A stretch of 64,000 nt of DNA from assembly GCA_035578175.1 (NCBI GenBank), contig JAQMRL010000001.1, forward strand, positions 370,133,720-370,197,719, in the 5' to 3' direction. The notes under the pieces are model-generated. The model was not told the origin of the DNA and did not search any database. It saw nothing but the letters and a program-made list of their open reading frames with translations. Numbering within the stretch: position 1 is the first letter of the stretch; every line of letters begins with the position of its first letter. Position numbers and translations under genes: made by a program. Below, in pieces: positions 33,502-45,660 of this stretch. This stretch comes from Catonia carolina (lineage: Eukaryota > Arthropoda > Insecta > Hemiptera > Achilidae).

Positions 33502-34454
33502 GGTGATTCAAAAAGAGCGCCGGTTTTGATATATCAAATTAAAAGATTTATTTTATTGAAAAACTGAAAATAAATACATCAACAAGTTCATCTTACCTTC
33601 CGATTTCATGTATGAAAAATGATGTCATGCATGTGTCCTCCTCTACTGCGCTGGCACGCATCAACTCTGTCCATGAAATTGGATATTACTGCACGACAAG
33701 TTTCGACTTCCATTTGCCCGATAACCCGTCGAATTTCCTCCTTCAAGTCATTGATGTTTTGGGGTTTATTGGCATACACCAATGACTTCAGATGACCCCA
33801 AAGATGAAAGTCACAAGGCGTCAATTTTGTTTGCGAAGGTGTCATCATCCTGGCGTTTTCTCAATACCCAGTCAACAAACTGTTGTCTCTTCTGGTGGTC
33901 TGCCACTTTCAAATGTTGCGTCAACTGAATTTTATACGGGTGATATTGGAGATCGTACCGAAGAATTCTCCGTACAGAGGAACATCGTAAACCCAATTGT
34001 TGAGAACGGCGACGTATTGATTTTGCTGGGCTAACAGCCACACTCTCACGAACTAACGCAACGTTCTGCTCAGTTCGGCCAGAACGACGACGTCCAGAAC
34101 TTTTAAGGTCGACTGTTGAACCCGTCTCAAAAAACTTTTTCATGAGCCTGCGAACTGCTGATTCATTCGGTGCTTCATTACGTCCTAGAGTACCGCGAAG
34201 TCGCCTGACAGTAGCCGCATAACTCTCTCCACTCTGGTAAAATGTTTTGACGATTAACACACTCGTTGTGCAATAGTAAACTTCTCCATGGTTAGACACA
34301 GACTGCGAGAGTACTACAATGCGAACAAGAGAAACTACAACTGAATCGTCAATCGGAATGTTCTCCGAAATAGAAATGAGGTCTAACAATGTTGCCAACC
34401 GATAAACAAAAATTTACCAGCCGTTTAAAAACCGGCGCTCTTTTTGAATCACCC
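33502..34454 (-). mobile_element. Internally deleted mariner/Tc1-type element
   Basis: A 953-bp element with about 26-bp inverted termini (GGTGATTCAAAAAGAGCGCC at the left; the right end has GGGTGATTC, one extra G) and TA on both sides (33500-33501, 34455-34456). The minus strand encodes the N-terminal part of an insect transposase with a DUF4817-type helix-turn-helix: VLIVKTFYQSGESYAATVRR, APNESAVRRLMKKF, then SIRRRSQQLG and YKIQLTQHLK. At QDDDTFANKI it jumps directly to PCDFHLWGHLKSLVY of the C-terminus in another frame. So the central catalytic domain with two of the acidic residues is deleted. The real start ATG at 34289 is separated from the rest by a small frameshift near 34260. It is non-autonomous, but its ends look usable. 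Confidence 0.88.
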
Positions 34455-34739
34455 TATATTTCATTATACAGCCAGAGCATGTATACAAAAACTTTAAGCA
34501 AAGACGAGAAAATCTGAGTAAAAGTCCTTAGAATTAAAATAAAAACCTCACTCAGTAGTGTGGTTCAACAAGACTATATGTGAAGAAAAATATATATGTA
34601 TATTAGGTACAAAACTAAACTTGATGAACTGTGAATCAACATCTTGAAGCACAAAGTTGTTGAAGCCGTAAATGATGACGATGATAGAGATGATAACGAT
34701 GCCTATTATGAGATGACGATGATTAGTAGTTGAAGTAGA

Positions 34740-35500
34740 AAAGAAAGAAAAAAAATGTTAATGATTAACAAAATCGTAGAGGTAAGTCGAGTGTCTTAAA
34801 ACGTTTCAGTCTTTGAGTATCTCAGCTGTTGTCGAGGAGGTTAATCGCTAATGGATTCTGATGGTCTTCTAGTTTTTGTAAATGTTTTCGCTATGTTTAA
34901 TTTTTCTTCTTTTATGAAAGGCAGGTTTAGGTCATTGTGTAGCATTTTATTGGTTACGTACCGTGGGGCTGCAGTGATTAGTCTCAGGCATTTTGATTGG
35001 AAGCGCTGCAGTATTTCTATATTTGATGAACTAGCTGTACCCCATAGCTCTAACCCGTAAGTCCAAACTGGTTTTAGTATTACTTTTTATACGGCTACTT
35101 TATTTTCAAGGGAGAGTTGAGATTTACTGCCTAAGAGCCAGAACAATTGACGTAACTTCAGCCCAAGTTGCTTACGTTTCATCCATATATGACTTCTCCA
35201 CGTGAGTCTTCGATCAAGATGCAAACCCAAATGTTTAACTTCCTCCTTCTGTGGGATTACTGTACCGTTCAAGCTGGATCACTGGACGTGTTGGTTTTCT
35301 TAATGTAAACTTTACGTGCGTTGACTTATCCTCATTAATCTTCACTCTCCATTTCTTACACCATTAGTGAATGTTGTCAACATAGGTTTGTAACTTCTCC
35401 GAGGCACATGTTAGAGAAGTGTCTGCCGCTAAAATTAGAGTGTCATCTGCGAACGTTGCCGTCATTACAGATTCATGTTCTGGAACCTGAACAACTTATG
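34740..35500 (-). pseudogene. jockey-like LINE RT C-terminal part
   Basis: The minus strand shows motif C VMTATFADDTLILAADTS, then KKWRVKINEDKSTHVKFTLR, EVKHLGLHLDRRLTWRSH, LGSKSQLSLENKVAV, VWTYGLELWGTASSSNIEIL and APRYVTNKMLHNDL. All are standard jockey-clade blocks. A stop after the FADD region and frame changes near 35275 and 35085 break it. A GATGATGA-rich run (34670-34735) seems to form the 3' UTR or tail, as at the related fragment at 38160. The upstream half is replaced by a family A SINE. Confidence 0.8.
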
Positions 35501-35898
35501 TTGTTGTGGTTTAAGTCAACAGCCGAAAGGCTGGTTTGAACCTCTAGAGGTTTTACTAAGTAAAAACGAGGAGTAAGGTGCTTTACCATTGCCTTCCTCA
35601 CTGAGTTGAAAGAGTATGCTTATCAGCATGCCAGGCCCTCCGAAAAGCACTCACTTTCCACCCTGCAAATAACACCTTCATTTCATTCACCACAGGGTCT
35701 GGCTGCATAGTGAAATTCATTACTCTCAGAGGAGATAACTCTGACTAGTGTCTTTTACACCTCTACCTCTTCTGTTCCTAAATAGTTTAGTCATATAAGT
35801 GGCTGACTATGTGATAAGAAACAGAACTATTTTTTTAGCCCTGGACCAAACAGATAGAGTGCAATTAAAATAACACTCCACCTGCCCGTTTTGGGCAT
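35501..35898 (-). repeat. SINE-like repeat family A, copy 4
   Basis: A full-length minus-strand copy. Plus-strand landmarks are AGCCGAAAGGCTGGTTTGAA at the tail side and CACTCCACCTGCCCGTTTTG at the head side. It directly abuts the jockey fragment at 34740-35500. Confidence 0.82.
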
Positions 35899-38159
35899 GA
35901 ACACCTTATATAAAATATTTATTAGATGATATAACTACAAAAACAAATCTGTTTATGTATTAATATGTATACAACTTTTTAATTGCTTTCTACTATACTT
36001 CATGAACTTTTACAATTGGACAATGTATAGTAAAATAATATTATAAGAGGCTATTAGAGTAGAAGGTTTCAAGAAGGGTCTATTATGTTATTTATTTCTT
36101 ATGTATTCATTCACATGATCTACTTCCTCATTGTTCATTTATAAAAGCCTACCTAACGAAGTAAAATTCAAATTTGGCAAATTTACTAAAAACGAAAAAG
36201 AATAGAAGTGTAAGGAATTTTCTTTTTCCTGTAAAATATGATAAGAGATCTTTTCGGAATGTGGGCCAAGTTCATACATTGATAAATGTAGTACACGGGA
36301 GAGTCTAAATAATCAATTTTTTTCACTCTCACTTATCTATTAAACGAAAAATTAATGTGAGTCTCTTAAATTATTAATATATCGATAGCAAAAATAAATA
36401 AAGTGAACAACAAATATTACGCTTCTTTTATATAGTGTCTTGGTTTCTAAGAGAGGAGTCTATAAAAAATAAATTGTTTTAGGAGTAGGAAGCTCATATT
36501 TTAACTGTTTATTGGGAGACACAAAGGAAAATTTTTTTACAGAATATTCATAATTTTATAACAACCACAACCCCTCCTCAAGGGGGAGGAGTGAAAATTC
36601 AGTACTTCACGAAAATAATTATATCAGTTTTAATTTGCCCAATCAACTTGATTTAAAAACAGAAAAATAGCAATAAAATTATTTTAGAAACTTTATAGCC
36701 TATGAACTTTTAATTTTTTTCATAAGATATTGTTTTACTTTTTTCAACTTTTAAACTCTAAAAAAATTCGGCTTAAAATTATATAATAATAATACCCAGG
36801 TCCATGTAACAGAATATGGTGAATCACTGACAAAAAAAATTATTCATTTATCTTAATTTTAACTAAAGTTATGTTTTAATAGTGTTAACAAAACAAGTCA
36901 TAACTTTCGTAAATAAGCAATTAAAGATTATATTAAGGTTTTTAGTTACATGTATGTGTTTAAAATCCCTTTGGTGCATATGTTTTTCCTTCAGCTACTT
37001 TTTGTACACAAACGGTAGTGTAAACTAACTTATAAAAAGCAAGGCGAACTAAATAGAAAAATGAACAAGCAAGTAGTGAAAAAACTTTAATCGAAATTTG
37101 TTGTTTATTTTGTACGAAATCAAGTCTGGTGACTTGGAAACCAATCATAATTTTGTTTTTTATTAATTTTCCGACTAAACATAAAATGTAGATAAAAATG
37201 AACCGTTAACAAGAGCACATAATTTCAGCAAATCAAAACTGCCAAAAATTTATCTCAAAAATGTCTTTTCAATTCCTTGGTAGACTCCTCTTAAACCGTT
37301 AAAAATTAAATTGTTGAGTACTGAAATTAAATTATTTTTAAATAGGTTTCGGAAATACACTTCCGTTCTCATGATTTGCACACTCATTTTATACTAGAAA
37401 TTGTGCACTATTCTTACAGTCTCAGAAAGGTACATTGGTTGTTATTTTTTTCCGGTTTTCACTCCTTCGTTCTCATTTTTTCAGGTATGACTGTGATATT
37501 ACTATTTACGATTTTCAGAATTTTAGTCCTTTGGGAAGGTTATATCAAAAAAAACTTTTTTTACATTGGGGTAGTTACTCCATATCTTCTCGCATGATCT
37601 AGTCGTCAAGCTGTGTATGCTTTACGATTTTTATACAATTATTATTATAAAATATAAAGAATACAAAGGTTGGATGACTGGTTCCTAAAGAACATTTTTA
37701 TTAATTTTTTTCTTTCTACTATGCCTTACAAAATTTTGTAACAGGATCATTAACGAAATGTAAGTTACCACAAATTCTACTCGATAGTTCGGTTCATTTG
37801 AGAATGGGCAGCTAATTTTTTGTACTATTATAATCAGTTAAATTTGTTTGTATTTTATTGTTTGTGTTTCCTGAACTTCGAACAAAAAATGTAAAAAATG
37901 TAAAAATGTAAGTTAGTTATTTTGTTTAGTTTTCTCATATGTCAGGTACGGATTTATTATATCTTATTTTTCTAACATCTGAAATTACTTACAATCAGTT
38001 TAAAAACAAAAACTATAAGTGAATAGCATGAACGGGTTCACCTGACAAAGACAATACCCAATGGTATTGCTTTGGAAAGGAAAAACAGTTAAGTATAGTT
38101 TTTGAAAACATTAACTAGTTAAAAGATAAATAACAGTAATAGAAAAGATAACAAAATTT
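35899..38159. other. Long AT-rich stretch without a recognised gene
   Basis: About 2.3 kb without recognisable coding sequence. The frames at 36960-37148 (minus) and 37376-37597 (plus) are short and hydrophobic, as expected by chance in AT-rich DNA. Confidence 0.4.
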
Positions 38160-38615
38160 ATAGCGGTGATAGTAGAATGCGTAGAGGAAGAATATGATGT
38201 TAATAGAGATGATGTTGATGTTGATAAGAACTTTAATTATTTAAAATGTAGGTTAGTCGATAAATCTAAACTGAAGGTCAAGCAATTTTATTCTTTTTAG
38301 TCGTGTCACATCTTCGCTATTATGAAGTAAATGAAGTGCCAAAGAATTCAAGTGATCTGCTAATTTTTCTTGATATTTAGAACTTAGCTGCGTAATTTCT
38401 TCTTTCACGGTGTTGACACTTAAGTCCTTATACAATGCATCATTTGTCACATACCACGGAGCATTTGTTATTATCCGTAAAACTTTTGACTTGAATCATT
38501 GGATGATAGCAAGATTCAATTTCGCAGCTGATCCCCAAAGCGGTAACCCGTAAATCCACAGCGGTTTCAGTATGGCTTTAAACAATAGGAGCTTGCTCTC
38601 TAATTATGTCTAATG
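38160..38615 (-). pseudogene. jockey-like LINE RT C-terminus
   Basis: The minus strand reads LESKLLLFKAILKPLWIYGL, PLWGSAAKLNLAIIQ, SKVLRIITNAPWYVTNDALY and KDLSVNTVKEEITQLSSKYQ, ending LKRIKLLDLQFRFID. These are the final blocks of jockey-clade ORF2. One stop interrupts it before FKSKVL. The GATGTTGATGTTGAT run at 38195-38230 corresponds to the 3' UTR. It is 5'-truncated, with no catalytic domain. Confidence 0.8.
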
Positions 38616-38639
38616 TCTAGTCCTTAATAAAATGTTGAT

Positions 38640-39119
38640 TCACCATAACAGATAAAGGATGGTAATTCAGATTTTGAGAAGCTATCAGCTGAGCCTAGAG
38701 GTCCTAGATTTTGCAGCCGTTTGGTGAATGAATTAAAAAATTAAAATTTGCAAAATGATAAAATTCCTGTCGCTAAGACAAAAATATACTATGTTTCCCA
38801 AGCTGACTGTAATGACGATATTAAGTCAAAAACGCCTAAATAATTACCCATAAAATATACATCGATTTTCATAGTATTATATAGTATTTTTAGTGGTCAG
38901 GGAGGCTAGGCATTAAAACAAACGAATTAAACCGATTAGCTCAGCTAATTTACCGAACAACCCTTCCAGAAAGCTTGGTACAGAGATTTATTGTTAACCT
39001 ATTAAAAGAAATAATAAAGTTTTGGATAAGTGGAATATAATTGTAAACACTAATACAATGTTACATTAATAAAAATAAGACATAAAAGCTTCTCAATAAT
39101 AAAAGCGCATTGATAATAA
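38640..39119. other. AT-rich stretch without a recognised gene
   Basis: No feature recognised. Confidence 0.4.
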
Positions 39120-39650
39120 AATAATAGAAGCACTCATATAATAACAATAATAATAATAATAAAATGAAATATATTTATTATCATCAGTTATTTTTGGGTC
39201 CCGATAAGTGAACAGTCTGACTTTACATCAGGTGCCCATACATGTATATATTCATACAATAAAAAATAAACAAAAATTAGATTACTGTAACTCTTAAACT
39301 AATTTACCTAGATTTGATATGTCTCGTTAGTGATACTGTTACTGTAGTAACTATAGTCACGGCGCATAGGCAGCCACTGTAGAGAATATCCATAACAACT
39401 TCTTAAGGCTATTGATATCCTTATCTTAATTATCCTTTTGTAACCACACTTTTACCTTCCTTTTAAAATCAGTAAATTTCCTACAATTAACTATTTCCCT
39501 GGGCAGAGAATTGTATAACTGCGGTATCAAACAATATAAAGTTCTTTCACCGTAATTATTAAAACTATGAGGCACAACATAATTACATATTCTTACTCCA
39601 TATAATAATAATAATTATAATAATAATAATATAATAAATATAAATAATAT

Positions 39651-39708
<58 letters not shown>

Positions 39709-39717
39709 GAAGCACTC
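39120..39717 (-). mobile_element. 5'-truncated LINE 3' end with 16-bp direct duplication
   Basis: AATAATAGAAGCACTC occurs exactly at 39120-39135 and 39702-39717 and looks like a target duplication. Between them the minus strand encodes (39599-39430) GVRICNYVVPHSFNNYGERT, then LIPQLYNSLPREIVNCRKFT and DFKRKVKVWLQKDN before a stop. This is the typical last segment of a LINE ORF2 (LYN.LP.EI...F.RK...WL). The 3' tail toward 39136 is ATT/TTA-rich. About 95 bp of (TAA)n at 39605-39701 separates the 5' end from the right duplication. The clade is unresolved. Confidence 0.72.
39605..39708. repeat. (TAA)n microsatellite
   Basis: About 100 bp of TAA repeats, imperfect at the left and pure after 39655. 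Confidence 0.9.
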
Positions 39718-40582
39718 CTCAATTCATAGAAGTATATCGATATTAAGTTGTCTGATTCCTCATGCCGTTTATGTTGTCATCTGTAAAATCGTCACCATTT
39801 TTGTAAATGTAATTCACTACACAGACAGAAATAAATAATATGGTAAACAAAGAAATAAGATATCACTTACAGAATACGCATGCCGATTTGTAGCCCTTCG
39901 GGAAGGAATAACAATAATTATTTATGTACTATTGTTTACGGTAGTCTCTCGTTTTACCAGGTAAAAATCCAAATCTAGGTTTCCTGTTCAGCACCTAAAG
40001 AAGAAAGGTACGTAATTTCAGATCTCTTGGTGATCAGAGAGTTAAAGAAATTTTAGATGGGTGAGTAAGTGAGTCAGTTAGTATGCGCTTTCACATTTTT
40101 ATGTATTTCCTTGATTTTCTGAATTAATTATTTTGATACGAGCTTACTTTTTCATGAAGTCACCAAAATTACGATTCTTTAGGTTTTGCACCAACCAATG
40201 TTCTTGATTGACGAAAAAGAAAATTTTTTTTTAAGTCGTTCTGCTTAAAATAAAACCAATTCAGCAGAAAGCTTTTGTCTGTCTTCCACTGTCGTTCTTA
40301 TCTCGTTTTACGCTTTTCTTCTTGACACATTAGATTTTTAAATCGTTCTTCAATCAGTCAATTGGTCTTGGATTGTTAAAAGTTTTCTCAACGCCGTTTT
40401 GTAAATTAAAATTTATAGTATTTTTAAAATATAATTCAATACTTGTACAATAAAATACATGTAAATTACAATGCCCATATTCTGTTGTTTTAATGTTAGT
40501 ACAAATAATACTTATAATTAAATAATTGTAATTTATAGTACTATCAATAAATCATATCGTTCTTTTACATAATTTTTATGTA
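39718..40582. other. AT-rich stretch without a recognised gene
   Basis: No feature recognised. Confidence 0.4.
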
Positions 40583-41743
40583 CAATCAATTCCGGATATT
40601 TGGGGCACATCGGGACCGGAGCATTTTGGCTGGCCCTAATAAACGAATTCGTAAAATGTGGCGTATACGGTACTATATTTTATTAAAATTATCACATACA
40701 TAAATTTTACATCCAACTTCTAGCCATATACACACGAAAAAATAAATGGGTATCAGAACAATGATTAACTTTTTACCAAAACCTTTTGACTTGGTTTTAA
40801 GCATTGGACCATTGACACTAACACCTTGCGAAGTTACAATGGCAAACCATTAATTCACCGCTTCTCAACAAATGGATCCTTCCTTCATGTTTTCTTTTCT
40901 GAGATGTTCCATGATCTTTTAATGCCCACTCTTGACGTATTTTAATTTTTCTGAAGCACGATAGAAACTATCGTCATTTTTGGTACACCGGATAGTTCCG
41001 ATAGTTTACGTTGGCTTCATTTAGGTGGATACGTTTTTATTTTGTCGAGAAGCTTTATTCGTTCACACAGTCATAACGTCACGCGGCATTTAACTCACAA
41101 AGACGTTGATAGTATGTACTATACTGTTAGCCTGCGCATAAAAATATCAACAAAATGTGTGAAACGAATGAAAATTTAAAAAAAAATAAAAAAGTATGCC
41201 TGCTAATATCAAAACAACCAGACTCGAAAAACAGTGTGTTAGAGTACACTCATGAAATCGCAAAAACTGATGAGAAACATGGAATTATGAATGTTCTATG
41301 TACGTATGACAAGTGACAACTAACCAAAAGCTGCAAGGAGGCTATACAGTTTGTAAGGTTGGACGTAACTAGTGGATATGACTCACTGAAATTTGAGCAA
41401 TGACGATTATGTAGCCTGCATATTGTACTGTGAATAAATTCTTTATTATGACTGATGTGTGATTACTGTTGTTTATCTGTCAAAATGTTTACTATTTTTA
41501 TCCTGCCCATTATCTTATCTTGCCGCTTAGAACCAGGTGTTGTTCGTCGCTGTCCTGTAATGGTTTTAATGAAACATATATGTAATTACATAAATCAGAC
41601 TGGCCCCAATATATGGCATTATGGACCGAATAAACGGAGTACTTATCAATGTAAAATCCCGTTCTGTTTTTCTTCGTTAACGAACTGCCCCAAAAAACCG
41701 GCTGCCCCAATTAACCAGTAGACCAATTATCCGAAATTGACTA
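40583..41743. mobile_element. pogo/Tigger-like element without recognisable transposase
   Basis: TCAATTCCGGATATTTGG at 40586-40603 and the complement of TCAATTTCGGATAATTGG at 41723-41740 form terminal inverted repeats with two mismatches. TA lies just outside both ends (40581-40582, 41744-41745). The GGATAATTGG/CCAATTATCCGAA core resembles pogo/Tigger termini. The 1.16-kb interior has no identifiable DDE or CENPB-type domain. A weak frame near 41150-41310 ends in several stops. Confidence 0.55.
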
Positions 41744-41823
41744 TATTGTGTTATACTCTCAGATACACCATTGCTGTACCTTTTACATTAGTTCTACATC
41801 TTCTGATTATTAGTTTATTTAAG

Positions 41824-42219
41824 TTGTTGTTGTTTAGGTCATAAGCCGAAAGGCTGGTTTGAACCTGTAGAGGTTTTACTAAGTAAAACGAGGAGTGAGG
41901 TGGTTTACACTTGCCTTCCTCACTGAGTGGAAAAGTACGCTTATCAGCATGCCGAGCCCTCTGAAAAGCACATATTTTCCACTCTGCGAATGACACCTTC
42001 ACTTCATTCACTACAACGTCTGGCTGTATAATGAAATTCATAAGTTTCATTGGAGATAACTCTAATTAGTGTCTTTTTACGCCTCTACCTCTTCTGTTCT
42101 TAAATAGTTCAGTCATATAAAATTGGCTGAATATGTGATAAGAAACAGAACTATTTATTTTAGCCCTGCAACGAATAGAATGAGTGTAAATATGGACACT
42201 CCACCTGTTGTTATGGGCA
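41824..42219 (-). repeat. SINE-like repeat family A, copy 5
   Basis: A full-length minus-strand copy. It ends (tail side) in GTTGTTGTTTAGGTC at 41824 and begins (head side) at CCACCTGTTGTTATGGGC. The minus-strand open frames across it are fortuitous. Confidence 0.82.
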
Positions 42220-42527
42220 TTATTTAAGTTATACATCCTAAAATTTTGAGCGTGACGTTTTTTAAAAACATAATGCACATGATTTAGCTAAGAGTTGGTA
42301 ACTTATTTCTTAAAATTGGCTGTGAATAAATTTGGTTTAAATTTTTTTTTGATCATACGTGTAGGGTACATTTGTCGGCCTATAATTTTTCAAACCTTAT
42401 TATGTACATATATCAACGCGATAAGCTTAATATGGGAAAAAATCATTTGAAGGAAAACAATTAGTATGAAAATCGTCTATAAACCTTCAATATTACCACT
42501 GAAGCACTTAAACTATTAGACATTAGT
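42220..42527. other. AT-rich spacer
   Basis: No feature recognised between two copies of the same SINE family. Confidence 0.4.
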
Positions 42528-42762
42528 TGTGTTGTTTAGGTCATCAGCCAAAAAGCTGGTTTGAACCTGTAGAGGCTTTACTAAGTAAAAGAGGAGTAAA
42601 GTGGTTTACAATTGGCTTTCTCACTGAGTGTAAAAGTACTCTTATCAGCATGCCAAGTCCTCTAAAAAGCATCTACTTTCCACCCTGCAAATGACATCTC
42701 CACTTTATTCATCACAGGGTCTGACTGTATAAGAAAATTCATTACTTTCAGAGGAGATAACA
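42528..42762 (-). repeat. SINE-like repeat family A, copy 6 (head-truncated)
   Basis: The tail-side 235 bp of the family (TTGTTTAGGTCATCAGCC to AGAGGAGATAAC). The head is missing. It has the same orientation as copy 5, 309 bp away. Confidence 0.75.
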
Positions 42763-42954
42763 TTCAATACAGAATCAGCCAAAAGAACGGAATAATATTT
42801 ATTTATAATAATAATATTTATGGTTAATTTTTTTAACAAGGTGTAATTCTTTTGCAATACCTTAATTTTTTTCAAATTTAAATATAAACTTAAAGCAACG
42901 ATGTTAAAAGTCAAAATAATAACGTTTTCGCTCATTTCAGGTCAATTTTACACC

Positions 42955-43420
42955 ACGTGAGTTGGCTAGTTTCTAGAAGCTCTTTTTGCAGCCCACATTT
43001 TTAGCATTCGCTCACTGTAGGCTTTTTTCCTTTCTTCTGTCCACGCGATGTTCTGTTTTTTCTCTACATAGAATCTCTTAAAGTCCGCAATTTTGTCTGA
43101 ATTTTGTTCGGTTCATTAAGTTTTATCGGTTTATTCTGGTTTTCTCAATATCCTTTCTGACTTTTTTAACCATTTACCCAGAACCTTACGTCTATTGTTT
43201 AGAGACTTAAAATGTGTTTTGTCAATCGTTTGTCATCCATTCTATCGGTACCTACAGGTGTCCGTAAAATTTTAGTTCTCTTTTTCTAATCGTTTCCATT
43301 CATTGTTAATTTTCTGTGTTCAGTTCTTCTCGACCTCGTAACCTATACTTTCCGTCAACTATCTTCGAACCCATTGTCTTGAGGAGGGTCTTTCTCTTAA
43401 TTTCCCTGCTTCTTTTAGAC
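42955..43420 (-). pseudogene. LINE 3' remnant, RTE-like C-terminus
   Basis: The minus strand across several frames gives NGFEDS-like, TKILRTPVGTDRMDDKRL, FRQKLRTLRDSM-like and SEC/ERMLKMWAAKR-like pieces. The order (DR..D.RL..K, then F..K...W, then a KKAYSERM-type end) parallels the C-terminus of the 22311 LINE (SDLKDRKTFRHKI, RHREFMKEYWRN). Stops and frameshifts are frequent. Confidence 0.5.
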
Positions 43421-43459
43421 CAACCTTTTCATTCTAAGGCATTCATATTTTTCATATTT

Positions 43460-43598
43460 TTAATTCTAAAAGAGGTTGATTTTCATTTAGCGTTATTTAC
43501 TCAAAATTAAACATAAGTTAGGTTTTTCATTATTTGCCATGAATTTCATTGACAAAAGAAAGTTGTGTGAGTGTTTCACACCAGATTTTTTTGTCTAG
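43460..43598 (+). repeat. Family C repeat, 3' fragment
   Basis: GAGGTTGATTTTCATTT through GACAAAAGAAAGTTGTGTGA and GTGTTTCACACCAGATTTTT. This equals the last 140 bp of the full copies and confirms that the GTGTTTCACACCAGAT tail belongs to the family. Confidence 0.75.
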
Positions 43599-43769
43599 CT
43601 AGAAATTCGCAAGGTATAAATTTTTCTCATGGTTTATTTACTGTCATTTCATATCCAGAACAATTTTAAAACTGAAATGGTTGTAATTTAAACGGTTATT
43701 CTCAGAACCATCCGAATATCTTAGCCAGGACCTTTGATTAATTAATCTAAAATTTAATTCCTTTTCCTG

Positions 43770-43906
43770 GTTTTACGTCCGGATATTTTGCACATTAATT
43801 CTAATGCCTTAAATGATGAAGAGTGATAGATGAAAAGTGCCAGACCTGACCGGGAATCGAACCTGGGACCCCAGGCGCAGAAGACAGTTGCAAAAAGACA
43901 TGGTGT
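43770..43906 (-). repeat. tRNA-derived SINE
   Basis: On the minus strand GTCCCAGGTTCGATTCCCGG is an excellent B box. It is followed by CAGGTCTGGCACTTTTCAT and an A-rich end. The A-box region is weak and the 5' part may be truncated near 43906. It is unrelated in its body to the other SINE families here. Confidence 0.62.
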
Positions 43907-45555
43907 TTAGGAGTACCAAATTTTATATCAAATGATTAGGTTCAATGAAACTAATATAGCCATTCGTATTTGGTTAGAATAATTGTAGTAATTTGAAATA
44001 TTTGTCAAGTACAGTAAGATTTTTCTTTCATACTGCTGAAGTAGACTTAAAATGAAATTTAAATAAAAGAAGATTCAGACGTTGATAGATTCATTTGAAA
44101 TTACTTCATAAATATTATGGTTTTATGGTATATAAGGTTTTTATAATGTTTGTTTTTCATTTTTATATAACCAAATGAACTATATAAAATTTTTATCAAG
44201 GGATCAGAGTATAGATGATTTCACTCTGTTACATTCTGTTATAATCAAAAAGAAGTAATAAATAAGTCATGAAATATAAATTAATATTTTAAAGTAATTG
44301 AAAAATTAATTTGGTATTCTTGTTCCGTAAAGAAATAAAGGTCAAAATAAATAAACATTTTCTTTAATTTAGAAATAAATAATAAATTAGGAAACTGCTG
44401 TGCCGTATTTCATTTTCGCGCAGTCACCACACTAACACACAGTTTTTGGTGAAGTAAAACATTTTTCCGATTATAGAAGTGAAACCAATAAAGTGAATTC
44501 CAATTTCAAACTTAAAAATATGAAATGGAAAATGGAATTTGCTCAGTTTTTCAATTATAATGAAAGCGCTGTTATAGAACATGTCTTCGTTCGCTTTCCT
44601 TATGGATATTTCGTTTGGTCTTTAAAATTTAAAACCGACTTTCTGTCACGACTCTCGATTCAACTAATAATATTCTAATAGACCTCTCTTTTCATTACAA
44701 TCAATTTGATATCTTGCCCTACCCGAAACCATCTGCGTTATCCATAATAATCAACTAGTCGAACCATTTGGTTCACAAGTTCAAAAAAAAACGAAAACTA
44801 ATTAATAAACTCTTTTTCATCTTTCTCCTAAGTCACTACTTCTTCTTTTTTAACTGGGAAATAACATGATGTATAAAACTCTATGGTATCGATCAGAATT
44901 TTATTTACTTTACTTTTTCCTTTGTTACTTGCTTTTAAAAATAATTCATTATCAACACTTGCTTAATTTCCTTTCATTAATCGAGGAAATAATATTTCAT
45001 TATTCAAATTTTATGCTTAATTAACTATGAATAAATTTTAATTTGTTTAAATAACCGTGTACTTCAATATTTTGTGACTTCAGCTCGTTTATAATTTATA
45101 TTATAGCAATACGGTATATACCGTAATGAATAGTTATTCAAGTATATTAATTAAACTTACATAACAAAATAAATTCCAAAACTACAGCTCAAACATTTTA
45201 TTTGCTAGTATATAAAGTTTTTATGCTAAAAAAATCAGGTTTACGATTAAAACACTACTTATATCCCCTTCTGATTCGTATATTTCTTCGTAGTTAATGG
45301 ATACGTTCAAAACACCCCTGCTAATCCCTGAGAAAACCAATTTAAAGCGAAGGCTATTCTTTAAAGAGAAAACTAATTCTGAAGTCAAAAAGATCAGAAA
45401 ACTCTAATTAAAGATAACTGAACAGAAAACGAAAAAGTGGTCCTTAGAATTAAATTAACCGATTCAAAAAATTCAGTCTAAAACGGGTTCTGAAATTTCA
45501 AAATTTATAACACCACACTAAAACGCTTTTAAAGACCCGAAAGCCTTTAAAAGTT
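43907..45555. other. AT-rich stretch without a recognised gene
   Basis: No coding feature. A perfect 16-bp palindrome, TACGGTATATACCGTA, lies at 45110-45125. The 61-codon frame at 44493-44678 has no recognisable motif. Confidence 0.45.
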
Positions 45556-45660
45556 CTTCTTCTTCTTCTTCTACCTTTCAAGGATTAGCATCTCTACGTG
45601 TTCCAAACCTCTCTAATCTGCCTATCTCTTTCTCGGGCGTCCTCGTTCCAGCTAAATCAT
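45556..45660 (-). pseudogene. Possible LINE 3' end with (GAA)n tail
   Basis: The minus strand reads GTRTPEKEIGRLERFGTRRD and ends in a GAAGAAGAAGAA run. A basic C-terminus plus a triplet-repeat tail resembles LINE 3' ends such as the (GAC)n-tailed element at 17115. The stretch is short, so this is weak. Confidence 0.3.

Noticed and set aside
45110..45125. Perfect palindrome TACGGTATATACCGTA
   Set aside because: It is short and AT-rich, without flanking structure. Kept only as a note in the surrounding stretch.
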